A DNA stretch of 64,000 nucleotides from Theocolax elegans (lineage: Eukaryota > Arthropoda > Insecta > Hymenoptera > Cerocephalidae): positions 36,383,255 to 36,447,254 of the forward strand of contig CM047428.1 in assembly GCA_026168455.1 (NCBI GenBank), read 5' to 3'. Below the pieces are notes generated by a model. The model was not told where the DNA came from and did no database searches. It saw only the letters and a program-made list of their open reading frames with translations. Each line of letters begins with the position of its first letter. The stretch's first letter is position 1. Shown here piece by piece: positions 30,247 through 41,611 of this stretch. A program made the translations under genes and the position numbers.

Positions 30247-31241
30247 AAGGTACATACTATGATACCTGAAATTATGTTAAAGCTTGTCAAGAGTGTCAAG
30301 CCCATAAGGGCAATCAGTAGGCTCCAGCAGGAATAATGGAAGGCAGGAACATAGATGGACCTTGGACAGTAGTAGCAGTCGACATAATGGGACCGAAACC
30401 ACCGTCAAAGCAAGGTTTCAGATACATAATTGTCTTTGAGGATCTATTTACCCGTTATGTTGAGATGAAAGCGTTAAGACGAGCCGACGCAAAAAGCGTA
30501 CTCCAAGCGTTTAATGAATTAGTCATTAACAGATGGGGTGGCCCCAAATACCTAATTTCGGACAATGGGACAGAATTTGCGAATCGCCAAGTTGCAGAGA
30601 AAAATAGCAGTACGGCATTCTACAGGCACTAATTCCGCCCTATTTCGCACAGGCAAATCCTGTAGAAAGGGTAAATAGAAATTTAAAACCGATGATAAAA
30701 AGCTTTATTGAGGAAGATGATCGCGAGTGGGGTCGACACTTAGGGGAGTTCTGCTTTGCTCTCAATACAGTCGTCCACTCTACAACTAAATGCAGCCTAG
30801 GATTTTTAAATTTTGGCAGAAACCCGATACCAACAGCCCTTATACGAAAGCACCTAGAGTCCTCAGACCCCCCTCCAGCACCAAATACAGCAGCATGGAT
30901 CGAAAGATTACATAGACTTCCAGGAATATATGATCTTGTTAGAAGACATAGACACGGCAGTGGCTAAACAAGCTAGACAATACAATAAAGAACGTAGACT
31001 AGATCGAGTTTGTCGACGCAATAGAGTATTGTCGTCAAAAGATAATTATTTTACAGTAAAAATTGCACCAATCAACATAGGCCCCGCGATAGTAGTAGTA
31101 GTTTCAGCAAATTATTATATAGTTGAGGACGAAGATACTAAGCGAAGAGTCAAAGTCTATGTAAATGATCTAAAGCGTTATATCCCTCCTAGGAACATTA
31201 CCCCTCCTAAAATTTATTCTTCCTTTCGCAGATCCCGGTAG
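30247..31241 (+). pseudogene. Gypsy element G1 integrase core and C-terminus (3' fragment)
   Basis: Continues the pol broken at 15979. CQECQAHKG is the CxxC of the zinc domain. The rve core has GPWTVVAVDIMGP (catalytic Asp), YIIVFEDLFTRYVEMKAL, LISDNGTEFANRQV (second Asp) and, in another frame, NPVERVNR (Glu). LGEFCFALNTVVHSTT follows and a C-terminal domain at 30930-31241 ends YVNDLKRYIPPRN. Stops and frame changes occur at about 30257, 30630 and 30960. All three catalytic residues are readable, unlike in G2. Confidence 0.85.
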
Positions 31242-31693
31242 CACAAAAGATACAGCAGAACAACCCAAGTAGTAATAACCCACCTCAACGAGGTCCACCG
31301 AGAACGAGGTAGACCCAGAAAGATCAAATACATTTTTTTTTTCTCTTTTCCCCGTTACGTTGTTAAGTCAAAGTTTAAGTGTTATGAACCCACATTTGCA
31401 GTATTCCCAAACAAATAAGGGTGGTGATAATAAAGCAGAGCAAGTAAGCCAATAAGTTCAAATATATATAATTAAATTTATTAGCGATGATACGATAATT
31501 GAAACAGAAGAGTTCAAAATGAGGAACTCACAAGCAGCAGAAGGCAATAATTCACCACAACTTATTAACTTCTCTTTTCTTAATTTATATTATTTCATGT
31601 ATTATTTACTTTTGTTATTTTTCTTTATTCCCTAAATTTATATATTAATTTATATAACAGTAGGAGTATGATTGCCATCATGTAAGTATGACG
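31242..31693 (+). other. G1 3' region, probable start of its 3' LTR
   Basis: Non-coding sequence after the G1 pol stop, with the purine-rich agggtggtgataat at about 31420. The part from 31512 is repeated at 33421. The counterpart on the far side of the LINE (38240-38914) looks like an LTR R/U5 region, so 31380-31693 may be its U3. Confidence 0.35.
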
Positions 31694-32566
31694 TATGAGA
31701 ATGAATGAATGAATGAATCAGGTTTATTGGGCCTTTTGGGATAGAAACCCCGTAGGCACTTCAGCAATACATTTGAGATTTTTATACAAATAAATAAAAT
31801 AACAATGAATAAAAACCTTAAAACTACGCAACAAAAATAAAATATATATATACAAACATAATAAAATTAAAAAATTAAAATTTGATTATAAACAAATGGA
31901 AATCATAACGCATTTTAAAAATAATAATAAAATAAAATACAATGATCACCATACAAGAATTACAATGATAAAATTAAATTTAAATAACGCCTGATAATAC
32001 TGCTATAATAATACTAGTATAAAATCAATGCTACTCCGCTTGGAAACGAGGGATGGACCTCAATACTATTCGCTCGTTATTTACCCGGTCGGACCAAGCT
32101 GCCTGGTCGAGTCCAAACAGATGATCGAAAAGGAAACGTTTGAAATGATTTAGAGAGGAATTTATGAAGATGTCGATAGGCAGGGAGTTTACTATGCGGG
32201 ATGATGTAATGACGAATGATTTATTTAATGCTTCTGTGCGAGGTGGTAAGTATGTGAGTGCTTTAGGCGGATGGCGTGATGAGGTGCGAAGATTGGTGAC
32301 TGGGTTATTTAATAATGAGAAATGAACTGCCAGGTATGTTGGTGAGTTATGTATTATGATATTGTATGCTAATGATCCGATGAGGTAGGAGCGTCTGGAC
32401 TCAACCGACAGCCATTTTAGATCAAGCCTATGAGGCGTCACATGATCATATCTGCGCAGATCGCCCCTCACAAATCTTACGCACGCATTTAGTAATCTCT
32501 GTAACTTTAGATTTTTGGATTGATCAATGTCACCGTATAAACCGCACCATAATCAAATTGCGGAAA
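31694..32566 (-). pseudogene. LINE copy B: 3' end only
   Basis: Carries the attc microsatellite tail (31700-31718), the 3' UTR and the last 146 codons of the RT protein (32471-32031), ending IPRFQAE. Essentially identical to 33609-34475 of copy A. Broken at 32566 by the copia/G2 segment. Confidence 0.85.
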
Positions 32567-32567
32567 A

Positions 32568-33420
32568 CTAACCTCACTTTAAATTATCTCTATAAGACTC
32601 GAGAGTCATTATAGATGATAAGTAAATGTTTTATACTAACAATGAAACCACGCTCTGCTACCATGTTGGAGTGGTGGAGTAAAAAATACACTGTGAGATT
32701 TTAGTAATAATATAATATAATATAATAAAGTGGCAAAAGCCTGTCGGCACGTACGACTACATCGGAGTCTTGGCGTAGAGTCTATTAGAGTATAGTACAT
32801 AATAGGCGCTTAGAGTATAGACGCGAGACAGGCGCGCTACGCTTGCTCTCGCGTGAGCTCGTATGATTCCACAAAATCGTTGTAAACCAATAGATGGCGC
32901 GACGTGTACCATTTCGGAGTAATATAACGATCAAAAATATTTACATATTACAACAGAACCGATATGTGGGTCACCGAGATTAAAATGGTTAAGAATCGGA
33001 TCAGGAGGTAACGCGGCAGCTTCATCCTGAGTCTCCTGTCTGCGCGCCGATTTTCGAGTTGGTTGTCGTAGAACCGCCCCATGTCCACGACCGCGTCCAC
33101 GTCCGCCCTGTTAGTATCTAATGTTAGTCAAAAACGCTATCACTATAACCAACTAACCTAATTATCTCCGTCAGATAAGTGGTGTTTTTCGCTACGGTTT
33201 TGAGGGTCCTCAAATATTCTCATGCAGTCGCTAATCGGTCCTTCGTTTAGGCGTATCTTGCGGAGGCATGGTCGATGCCCCTAAAATTTTTATGAATATT
33301 TAAACTGGCTCCGATCGTAATTTTTTTTGATACGACGGTCATTTTCACATACGAGAAGCAGCGCTTTCGATTTGGGGAGCATTCCAACCGTTTTGTTTCA
33401 CCCGGATCTAGCCTCAGGCT
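32568..33420 (-). repeat. Ectopic copy of the copia 5' end plus G2 gag start
   Basis: Corresponds to 26950-27807. It contains the iMet primer site (32644-32663), a 292-bp copia LTR (32664-32955), gaacc, the G2 gag N-terminus (ATG mutated) and the G2 leader to cctcaggct. Because it includes the copia/G2 junction, it arose after copia inserted into G2. Confidence 0.9.
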
Positions 33421-33942
33421 AGAGTTCAAAATGAGGAACTCACAAGCAGCAGAAGGCAATAATTCACCACAACTTATTAACTTCTCTTTTCTTAATTTAT
33501 ATTATTTCATGTATTATTTACTTTTGTTATTTTTCTTTATTCCCTAAATTTATATATTAATTTATATAACAGTAGGAGTATGATTGCCATCATGTAAGTA
33601 TGACGTATGAGAATGAATGAATGAATGAATCAGGTTTATTGGGCCTTTTGGGATAGAAACCCCGTAGGCACTTCAGCAATACATTTGAGATTTTTATACA
33701 AATAAATAAAATAACAATGAATAAAACCTTAAAACTACGCAACAAAAATAAAATATATATATACAAACATAATAAAATTAAAAAATTAAAATTTGATTAT
33801 AAACAAATGGAAATCATAACGCATTTTAAAAATAATAAATAAAATAAAATACAATGATCACCATACAAGAATTACAATGATAAAATTAAATTTAAATAAC
33901 GCCTGATAATACTGCTATAATAATACTAGTATAAAATCAATG

Positions 33943-34881
33943 CTACTCCGCTTGGAAACGAGGGATGGACCTCAATACTATTCGCTCGTTATTTACCCGG
34001 TCGGACCAAGCTGCCTGGTCGAGTCCAAACAGATGATCGAAAAGGAAACGTTTGAAATGATTTAGAGAGGAATTTATGAAGATGTCGATAGGCAGGGAGT
34101 TTACTATGCGGGATGATGTAATGACGAATGATTTATTTAATGCTTCTGTGCGAGGTGGTAAGTATGTGAGTGCTTTAGGCGGATGGCGTGATGAGGTGCG
34201 AAGATTGGTGACTGGGTTATTTAATAATGAGAAATGAACTGCCAGGTATGTTGGTGAGTTATGTATTATGATATTGTATGCTAATGATCCGATGAGGTAG
34301 GAGCGTCTGGACTCAACCGACAGCCATTTTAGATCAAGCCTATGAGGCGTCACATGATCATATCTGCGCAGATCGCCCCTCACAAATCTTACGCACGCAT
34401 TTAGTAATCTCTGTAACTTTAGATTTTTGGATTGATCAATGTCACCGTATACCGCACACGCATAATCAAAATGCGGGAAAATAAGCGCCTCCACCAGGTT
34501 TTTCCTTAGTTTACACGATAGAGTTCTTCTATAATATCTTAAGGAGTGAAGGACTCCATGAACCCGTTTAGAAATTGCTAAAACCTGTTTTGACCAATCC
34601 AATGTGGGCGAAATGAACAGTCCCAGGGACTTAACCTCACTTTCATACTGCAGATATTCATTCCCTATTTTAACTCTCGGGGCAGTGTTCAGATCTATAC
34701 GGGAAATAAACGCCTGACTGCCCAGGATTATAACCTTCGTTTTATTTACATTCAATTTGAGACCATTTTTATTCGCCCAACCGGCAATCGCATTTGCATC
34801 TTCCGAGATTTGCTGAACTCCTGTTTCGAACTCCGCCGGATAAAGCGACGAATAAACCTGGGCATCATCCGCGAACAACAT
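33943..34881 (-). pseudogene. LINE A reverse transcriptase, catalytic palm to C-terminus
   Basis: Begins with the catalytic FADDAQVYSS box, then NKNGLKLNVNKTKVII, SLGLFISPTLDWSKQV, thumb sequence and a C-terminal Arg-rich domain ending PRFQAE. It reads intact for 312 codons. It is separated from the RT N-terminal half by the 91-bp deletion near 34935 that removes the PQGS motif and shifts the frame. Confidence 0.85.
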
Positions 34882-34915
34882 ACATTTGCTATATTTTAAG
34901 ACATTCGGTAAATCA

Positions 34916-35470
34916 TTAATAAAAATGGAAAATGCGACCTACCAGATACCTGTAGAACCAATTTAAGACATTTTCTGAACAACCAATATTACTTAATTTG
35001 GTAATAAGCACATCATGAGGCACAGTATCGAAGGCCTTGGAGAAGTCAAACAGCATAAGAATCGTAATCTTCCGAGAGTCAATGGCTCTTTTGACATCAT
35101 CCAGGACCCCCAACAATGCTGTCTGAGTGCTATGGCCTTTACGAAAGCCTGCCTGCCTCTCTGTCAATAAATTATTTGTCTCTAAGTAATTAGAGAGTTG
35201 TAGATGTACAATGCGCTCGAGTACTTTAGATAATTCGCATAACTTAGCAATTGGCCTGGTATCTGCACACGTTACAATTTTACTAGACTTAGCCAGGGGA
35301 AATAAAATCACCCTCTTCCAGCAGTCGGGAAAGAAACCCGCAATTAACATATTGTTATATACTTCGGCAAGCGGAAAAATTAATTGTGGCTCTAAAAGTC
35401 TGAGCATCTTTAAGGAGATTCCGTCAATACCGACTGCTTTAGAGGTAGATTTCAGTATTGCTTGTCTCAC
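34916..35470 (-). pseudogene. LINE A reverse transcriptase, fingers and palm N-terminal half
   Basis: KAVGIDGISLKML, FPDCWKRVILFPLAK, RPIAKLCELSKVLERIVH, TERQAGFRKGHSTQTALL and LFDFSKAFDTVPHDVL are classic LINE RT motifs with the first catalytic Asp (FDFSKAFD). The frame ends abnormally after RYLVGR because of the 91-bp deletion. LINE copy C retains those bases. Confidence 0.85.
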
Positions 35471-35521
35471 CCCTTTAGCCGTTACTACAGAGAAAGAAAA
35501 AGAAGGAGATGAGGATGACGA

Positions 35522-36790
35522 TTAGCAAGTGTTAGAAATGATGGATGCTAATGACTGAACTGAGAGAGGGGGTGTTCGAATTGAGATGGAGGCATAATGG
35601 GCATTGAGTTGATGAGGTGAAAAAACTTTTAATGGAGAAGTATGAGCCCTTGAGCAAAATCCCATATTCCGAAGAGACTTCCAGGAGCTAGCAGGATCTT
35701 TATTTGCACCTAATTTGTTTGCAAGAAACTTAAATTTACTGGAATTTAACGAATTTGATACTCTATTTCTAAGCTCCTTATAGATTCTATAATCCACTGG
35801 ATCTCCTGAAATACGGAACCTCACAAAAGCATTATTTCTTCCTCTAATGAACAATTTTATTTCACGTGTGACCCATGGTTTCTGTGAATTTTTAATGGTG
35901 ATGAATTTCATTGGTGCCAGAGCATTAAATGAATTTATGATTGATTGGTTAATGTTTGTTAATAAAGAGGAGATGATTTCGAATGAGTTAGAATATGAGG
36001 AAATGGGTTGGTCGGGCCAGGCAGGAGCCAATGGGTTGTTTATGAAAGATGTGAATGTGGTGGCGAGAATCTGTAAGTTTACCCCTTCCAGATTTCTCCT
36101 CCAAAACTTCCTCTCCCCTACTTTTTGATTACTTGGTACAATTAATTCCAGACTAATGGAGTCGTGGCCGGCTGCGAAGGGAGCAGTAGATTTTAGATAT
36201 TTGAAATTTGGCACCAGCTCACGAATCAGGAAGAGGTCTAACCAAGCGTGCGAGAAACCGTTCGATGTCGCTGCATGATGGGTCGGCTCCGATGGTATGA
36301 GCGAAAGGCCCAATGCCATCAGATTTGACTTCATCATGTTAGCAGCTGCACTGTTTGAGTTCATATCGATGTTGAAATCACCCGTAACGATAACGCTGTT
36401 GCAGTCAGGTAAAATATCAGAAAGAACCTCAAAAAATGCGCTCGAATAGGCGGCTGTTGGTCTGCGATAGACCACCGCTAGAAGAGTCGTTAACGAGCCA
36501 CTCACCAAGCGTAAGATTAAGAATTCCGGTTTGTTAGAAAAAACCGGATTCGAGTTTGCAACAACGCTAACCTTATACTCCTCACGTATGTACGCCGCAA
36601 CTCCACCGCCTCCCCTACCTACACGATCCAATTTGTGCAATACATAACCAGGTAATTCAAAAATATCAGATGAATCATGTTCAGTAAGGAAGGTTTCGGT
36701 TAATTCGATGACATCGAAAGATCTCGGATAGATTGAAGCTTCAATGTCCGCAAAATGAGTTTTTAGACGATTTATGTTAGTATGAGAGAT
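35522..36790 (-). pseudogene. LINE A apurinic-type endonuclease domain and linker
   Basis: The EN nicks target DNA to prime reverse transcription. From 36790, FDVIELTETFL (catalytic Glu) lies in a frame that leads into 36640-35522 with RGGGGVAAYIR, VYRRPTA, VTGDFNIDMNS, HAWLDLFLI and AGHDSISLEL (terminal His-Asp motif). A linker with KPWVTREIKLFIRGRN leads to the RT. It reads open for 372 codons and then stops at 35522, shortly before the RT frame at 35470, so one indel separates the two. Confidence 0.85.
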
Positions 36791-36847
36791 GGAAAATGAG
36801 TTAGATGAAATGAGTTTGTTATTTTTATTGGCCCGACCACTCCTGTC

Positions 36848-37955
36848 TCATTTAGCATGCGAGGAAGATGAGGAAAGAGGCTGCAGGTTAAGTATGTCGG
36901 CTTCAGAGGTTACACGCGTCAATGGCCCATCTCTCGTCTCCCGTATATATACTTTTAAATTAACTACTAGGGGCCTCGCATAGCCCAACTCAGAACACTT
37001 TCGATTTGCTGACGACCAAAGTTTAAAAATGGTTTTTGGCCATAATGGTCTAATAACAATAGCATTGTTTTCTCCCTCTCCGAAAATTTCACGCGCCTTT
37101 CGTCCTTTCAGAAGCTTTATCCACGACCGCATCTCTGGCTGACGTAGAGGATAATCTAATAACAACCCCTTTGCTTTTGGGTTGCGATGCGCTCTCACCG
37201 GAACCTGTACCCACTCGCGAAACCCACGGACGAATGTCAACAACCTGCTTAGCCAGCATCGGCAGCTTTAGTACTCCAACTAATTTTTCAATTAACATCT
37301 CATCCGAGTATCTCGAGATCAGCGGAAGGCCCAGAACAAGCACTTCACAAGTGTCTTTAAGCGAGTCAACTGAAACAGCTGTGCGCGAGACGCCCATAGA
37401 GCACTTCGACACATCCGACTCCAACGCCTGTAATCTCGAGTTTACCGTGTTCATTTTTATATTCATGTCACTTATTTTCCGGTTCGTCTGTTCCTCAAGT
37501 GTGTCTACGCGAGCATGAAGCGCCTTTAGATCCGCCCCGACCACATTCACCTTCTCCTCTACCCGACCAACCATTTCCGTAATCAAACTAATGTCTTCTC
37601 AGGTCTTTTCTGAGACCACGCGCAAATGTTTCTAACCACGGCGGTGGAGCGGCCGCTATTTGAGCGGAGTCTACGAGTGTATCGCGAGCAACCTGATTAG
37701 AGAAGGTGGGCGCGGCGCCGCGTGGTTGCTTGGCAACCTTCGTTGTTGATGGCGACGGAGGCGAGGCAACGCGCTTCGCACAAGAAGTAGAGGGAGTGAT
37801 GATTCGCGCTAGTACGCAACAGCAACGCTCTGTTGAGCCCGGCGCGATTTCAAACAATTTGTATGAACTAGGCTGTTACATACTGCGCAAACCTCGGAAT
37901 AATCCTTCCTCGTGACTCGACCACCGCAGACGAAGCAGCCTCGCAGCGTTGCCAT
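36848..37955 (-). pseudogene. LINE A ORF1: zinc finger, coiled coil, RNA-binding-like domain
   Basis: ATG at 37955 opens MATLRGCFVCGGRV followed by CAVCNSLVHTNC, a Cys/His zinc-binding module of PHD-like spacing. After a frame change a Pro/Ser-rich linker (37857-37588) leads to a coiled coil (VEEKVNVVGADLKALHARVDTLEEQ, read here in two parts around 37560) and a folded domain with EVLVLGLP and later KLLKGRKAREIFGEGENN, ending SSSSHAK at 36848. At least three frame breaks (about 37830, 37590 and 37100) disable it. ORF1 proteins of this kind coat the LINE RNA. Confidence 0.7.
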
Positions 37956-38240
37956 TTTCGCGGTAGTTTTCGCAACTCATCCAACCTTGCCAGGTGACAC
38001 GTACTCCTAAATATTGGCTGACCTGCTGATTTATAACCGCCCCTGCGGACTCCACTGAACTGCTCATCTAACCTCCAAAAATTTCTCGATTTTCAATACA
38101 AATTCACAAGAACCACTGTCCACAGCCTCCGGTCCTATCAACTGCTGTAAAAAACTCCAGGTGGTGATGTGAGTAAACAGAGATAGCGATAACACAGAGC
38201 ACAAAAATAGGGAGGCTTTTACTCACCTAGAGAGAGAGAG

Positions 38241-38914
38241 AGTATCGCGAGTAGGGATAGAGCTCTCAAACAATTGCGAATATTCTATATTATTATTTTA
38301 TATTTTATGTATTGAGGCCAGTCGTCGTAATGTTCATATTAATTTTATTTTAATTCAAATCAGCTGAATTAATTAACATAATACAGCGCGTACACAGTAC
38401 ACAGATTTGCAGCAAAGCAACTAGTCACGGCGACTACACACTAGAACACCGCATTATTAGCGCCGCCTAATAAAATAGAAATGTAAATAAGCGAGCTACA
38501 GCGTAATTACCCCCACCCAATTCAGCGTCATTATAAGCATATGAAATTTTAATCAGAATAAGAGAGCCGAGAGCCAGAGCTCTACGGTCGGTCGACAACG
38601 AATCAGCTGCGAATAGCGATTTAGTGCGATTGAGAGATAAAGAGTGAGATAGAGAGAGAGGAACACTTCCTGATCAAGCGTCCCGGCTTTGCAATAGAGG
38701 TTGGTGAATTGATTACCTCTAGCTGCCGACGGTACCGCTGTGTACCGTAAATAGTGCGAGCGAGCATTCCGTTCCTTCCCGTCCTTCCCCGTCCACCCAT
38801 TAATTTGTATTGTTTAAGTAGTAATAAATACCCTTTAAGTATTAATAACCTGCGGTCTCTTATTAACCTGCACCCTGATCCCCAGTGCAGCGTTAAAATA
38901 TATATATGTATATA
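38241..38914 (+). repeat. LTR-like sequence, probably the 3' LTR of gypsy G1
   Basis: Non-coding. It contains (ga)n stretches, cattccgttccttcccg, taataaatacccttt and ttaacctgcggtctcttattaacctgc, the make-up of gypsy R/U5 regions, and ends near cagtgcagcgtta. The position fits the 3' end of G1 with LINE A inserted within it. No second copy is available in the window, so LTR status is inferred. Confidence 0.4.
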
Positions 38915-38950
38915 CTAGGGGGGCTTCGCCCCCCTGCGCGCTTCACGCGC
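38915..38950 (-). mobile_element. Helitron-like 3' terminus with double hairpin
   Basis: On the minus strand, GGCGCGTGAAGCGCGC and then a 7-bp stem GGGGGGC/GCCCCCC with a GAA loop run straight into CTAG followed by T. A hairpin next to CTRR and an A/T insertion context are the hallmarks of Helitron 3' ends. The body would extend rightwards. No helicase is seen there, so it would be a non-autonomous copy. Confidence 0.5.
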
Positions 38951-39030
38951 CAACCCACTATTTTTAATTTCGAAAAAGGTTTTTCGTAATAAATTTATTT
39001 AAAATAATGTTTTAAACTGTATTATTTTTT

Positions 39031-39233
39031 GTTTTAAGATATATGAATTTATCGATCTTTACAAGCCAAAGAAATATTCTTCACATCTCAAGTAAGGCGG
39101 ACTGTATTAATACCAGCCACTTAATAAACCTCACAGGATGAGTGTTTGAAAAAAGACTAAGACAAGTTAGGTCAACAAAAATATAAAATTTAGTTGTTTG
39201 TAGTATGAAATTAATAAAACCTTAATAAGACGG

Positions 39234-39268
<35 letters not shown>

Positions 39269-40053
39269 AAAAATTATATTTCGCCCTGAGTATGCCTGGT
39301 GGGCTCATCAGTAGAGTCCAGGCATCTCGTCTCTAGATATAAATGACAGATATAAAAATTATTTGAAAAACCAGCTGTATTCTGACGAGGAAGACATGGG
39401 GTATATATGCCCTACCGATAGCAAACTTTAATAAGTGCAACATATTAACAGGTAGCCCCCTAACGCACTTACATAGAACTAATGTCTTAATCGTCAGACT
39501 ATTGTTACATAAGGCATATTCGTGATCCAATGCCATATAATTTTTAAATTTGAATTTTCCAACTATTAGAAAAATTCGTGAATTTATTGCTTTCTTACAC
39601 TTTAAGTTTTAAGATATATGAATTTATCGATCTTTACAAGCCAAAGAAATATTCTTCACATCTCAAGTAAGGCGGACTGTATTAATACCAGCCACTTAAT
39701 AAACCTCACAGGATGAGTGTTTGAAAAAAGACTAAGACAAGTTAGGTCAACAAAAATATAAAATTTAGTTGTTTGTAGTATGAAATTAATAAAACCTTAA
39801 TAAGACGGAAAAAAAAAAAAAAAAAAAAAAGAAAAAATTATATTTCGCCCTGAGTATGCCTGGTGGGCTCATCAGTAGAGTCCAGGCATCTCGTCTCTAG
39901 ATATAAATGACAGATATAAAAATTATTTGAAAAACCAGCTGTATTCTGACGAGGAAGACATGGGGTATATATGCCCTACCGATAGCAAACTTTAATAAGT
40001 GCAACATATTAACAGGTAGCCCCCTAACGCACTTACATAGAACTAATGTCTTA
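39031..40053. repeat. Two direct copies of a 0.45-kb unit with internal poly(A)
   Basis: 39031-39489 and 39606-40053 are nearly identical. They differ mainly in the length of the A-run after aataagacgg (over 30 against about 20) and are separated by 115 bp. The A-run after aataaaacc resembles a retroposed 3' end on the plus strand. No protein domain is certain; the plus-strand reading DRYKNYLKNQLYSDEEDMGY is protein-like but unidentified. Confidence 0.8.
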
Positions 40054-40400
40054 TATTGTATTATTTTTTCACTACCATGGACACCTTAGAAATTAAACCT
40101 ATTCACACAACACCTTGGAGGTACTGTTATAATGCATTGGGTTTTATACCAAAAATTTAATTTTTTTTTAAATACGATTACAATTTATAAATAAAAGTTT
40201 TTACCAAAATTTAGTGTAAAGAAATCAGAATAAAAATAATAAAAATAATAGAGACATGTTAAATGTTAACAGTAAATTTTAAACTATATGAATTCCTATA
40301 AAGCTTAAATTTATATTTTAATAATTATAAATGTTAATGAAAAATTAACTTACCAAAAATAGTAAAGAGCATATACGTACTAAATTGTAGTATTTAGTTA
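40054..40400. other. AT-rich stretch leading into the tandem repeat block
   Basis: No gene. The end (about 40330-40400) matches 52920-52980 and contains attgtagtatttag at about 40385-40398, the uninterrupted version of the site that holds the solo LTR at 52980-53327. Confidence 0.6.
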
Positions 40401-40530
40401 CTACTTATGAAAATTTTGGAATTTTTTAAACGGATCTAAATAGAACTTCACCTCCTAAAATTAATTTATTTAATGACGAAGGATCATCGCCAAAAGTTCT
40501 ATGGCATTAATATTTTGTACTTTTAGAGTA

Positions 40531-41611
40531 GGTGACGTGGTATTCGCGTGCCCGGGTGAAATTAATTATTATTAATAATTAAAATTAACCGTTGGGCCGC
40601 GTTGCCCAATACCGCGCACACAATTAATTTATTTTCCGAACTGCGGCTGTCTCCAGGAACGCGAGTTCGCTGGGACGATCGGTATGGAGGATTCGGGCAA
40701 TCCTCCTTGCCTCGGCCCGATATGAAAAATTAACGAAATGTCGGCGGGAGCGGGGAGAAATAACAAAAACACACAATTAATTAAAATAATAAGTATAAAA
40801 CATTTATTAATTTAATTTATTAACAATTGGCCATTCAGGCCGTGTGCCGCGACAATGCTCTTTCGCGCGGGCGGAAGTCCCGGGAAACCTGTCGGATCGA
40901 GATCCTCGCCTGCGACAGGTTTTGCTCCCAGGAACCGCTGTTCGAGTACCGTTGTACTCGAACACACTCCCGTGGTACACACACACACAAGGGAGGGGGA
41001 GGGTCACGATAGTAAAAGTCACTTACCGGTGACGCTCCTCGGGGATGGCCCAGCCGATCCTCGGTGACTAGTCGACCTCCTTGACAAGGGGACGACCGGT
41101 GGTTGAGGTGGTGAAGGCGGCCCTTGCCGCGGCGAGCGAGTCGCGATCCGCGGTAACTCTCGCGCACGACCCCGTCCTTGATTACACACACTCACAAGCA
41201 CACACCAAAACTATACGGACACGCGTTCGGTCCACCCGGGTCTCCGCACCTAGCTCTGCTCCGGAACAACCGTTCACAGAGCTTAATGCAGGAGGGGGTG
41301 GGGCGCACTCTCGGCACTCACGAGCAGTACGGAACGTCCAGACAGTATAACAATCCGTCACGATCGACGGATCATTACGCACTAACTAGGCGATCGCCTA
41401 ATTTCCCGAAAAAGGGATGGGAGTGGGGAAACTCACACACTCTTTCGCGCTCCCATCCCTACGTATTATTGCGCGCGTAATCGTACATTTGTAGAAAAAT
41501 AAACAAGTGTCGTCGGTTGGCCTTGACATACGAAAGGCTCCGACGACTTACAATTCGACAATTTAAATACTCTATTCGTCGTGAATAGATTGTGTGACGA
41601 TTTCCGTCACA
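40531..41611 (-). mobile_element. GC-rich 1.08-kb insert, possible LTR, copy 1
   Basis: Flanked by AGTA on both sides (40527-40530 and 41612-41615). Its ends GGTGACG and CGTCACA are complementary over TGACG. Other repeat copies (for example 53460) lack it, so it is an insertion. It is far more GC-rich than its surroundings. On the minus strand there is a strong splice donor, CACCGGTAAGTGAC (about 41022-41035), and taataaatt-type polyadenylation words near 40800. ORFs on both strands have no known domain. A solo LTR of a gypsy or BEL element, or a DNA element, are both possible. Confidence 0.5.

Larger units (their letters stand above)
31512..33420. repeat. Duplicated block (1.9 kb) repeated from 33421
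   Basis: 31512-32566 is almost identical to 33421-34475, including flank, LINE 3' UTR and the RT C-terminus. Between the two lies 32568-33420, a copy of 26950-27807 (copia PBS and LTR, G2 gag start, G2 leader). The second copy continues into the full LINE, whereas the first breaks at 32566. Confidence 0.85.
33609..38240 (-). mobile_element. LINE copy A, CR1/Jockey-like, with ORF1 and ORF2
   Basis: Non-LTR retrotransposon on the minus strand. It has a 5' UTR above 37955, ORF1 at 37955-36848, ORF2 (endonuclease then reverse transcriptase) at about 36790-33943, a 3' UTR, and an attc/ttca microsatellite tail at 33611-33631 in place of poly(A). A microsatellite tail and an ORF1 zinc finger are features seen in CR1/L2-type families. 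The 5' end near 38240 is only approximate. Confidence 0.8.

Noticed and set aside
40807..41480. Overlapping ORFs of 60-118 codons on both strands of the GC-rich insert
   Set aside because: All frames are open because the sequence is GC-rich and stop-poor; there is no motif, no preference for one frame, and the duplicate only repeats them.
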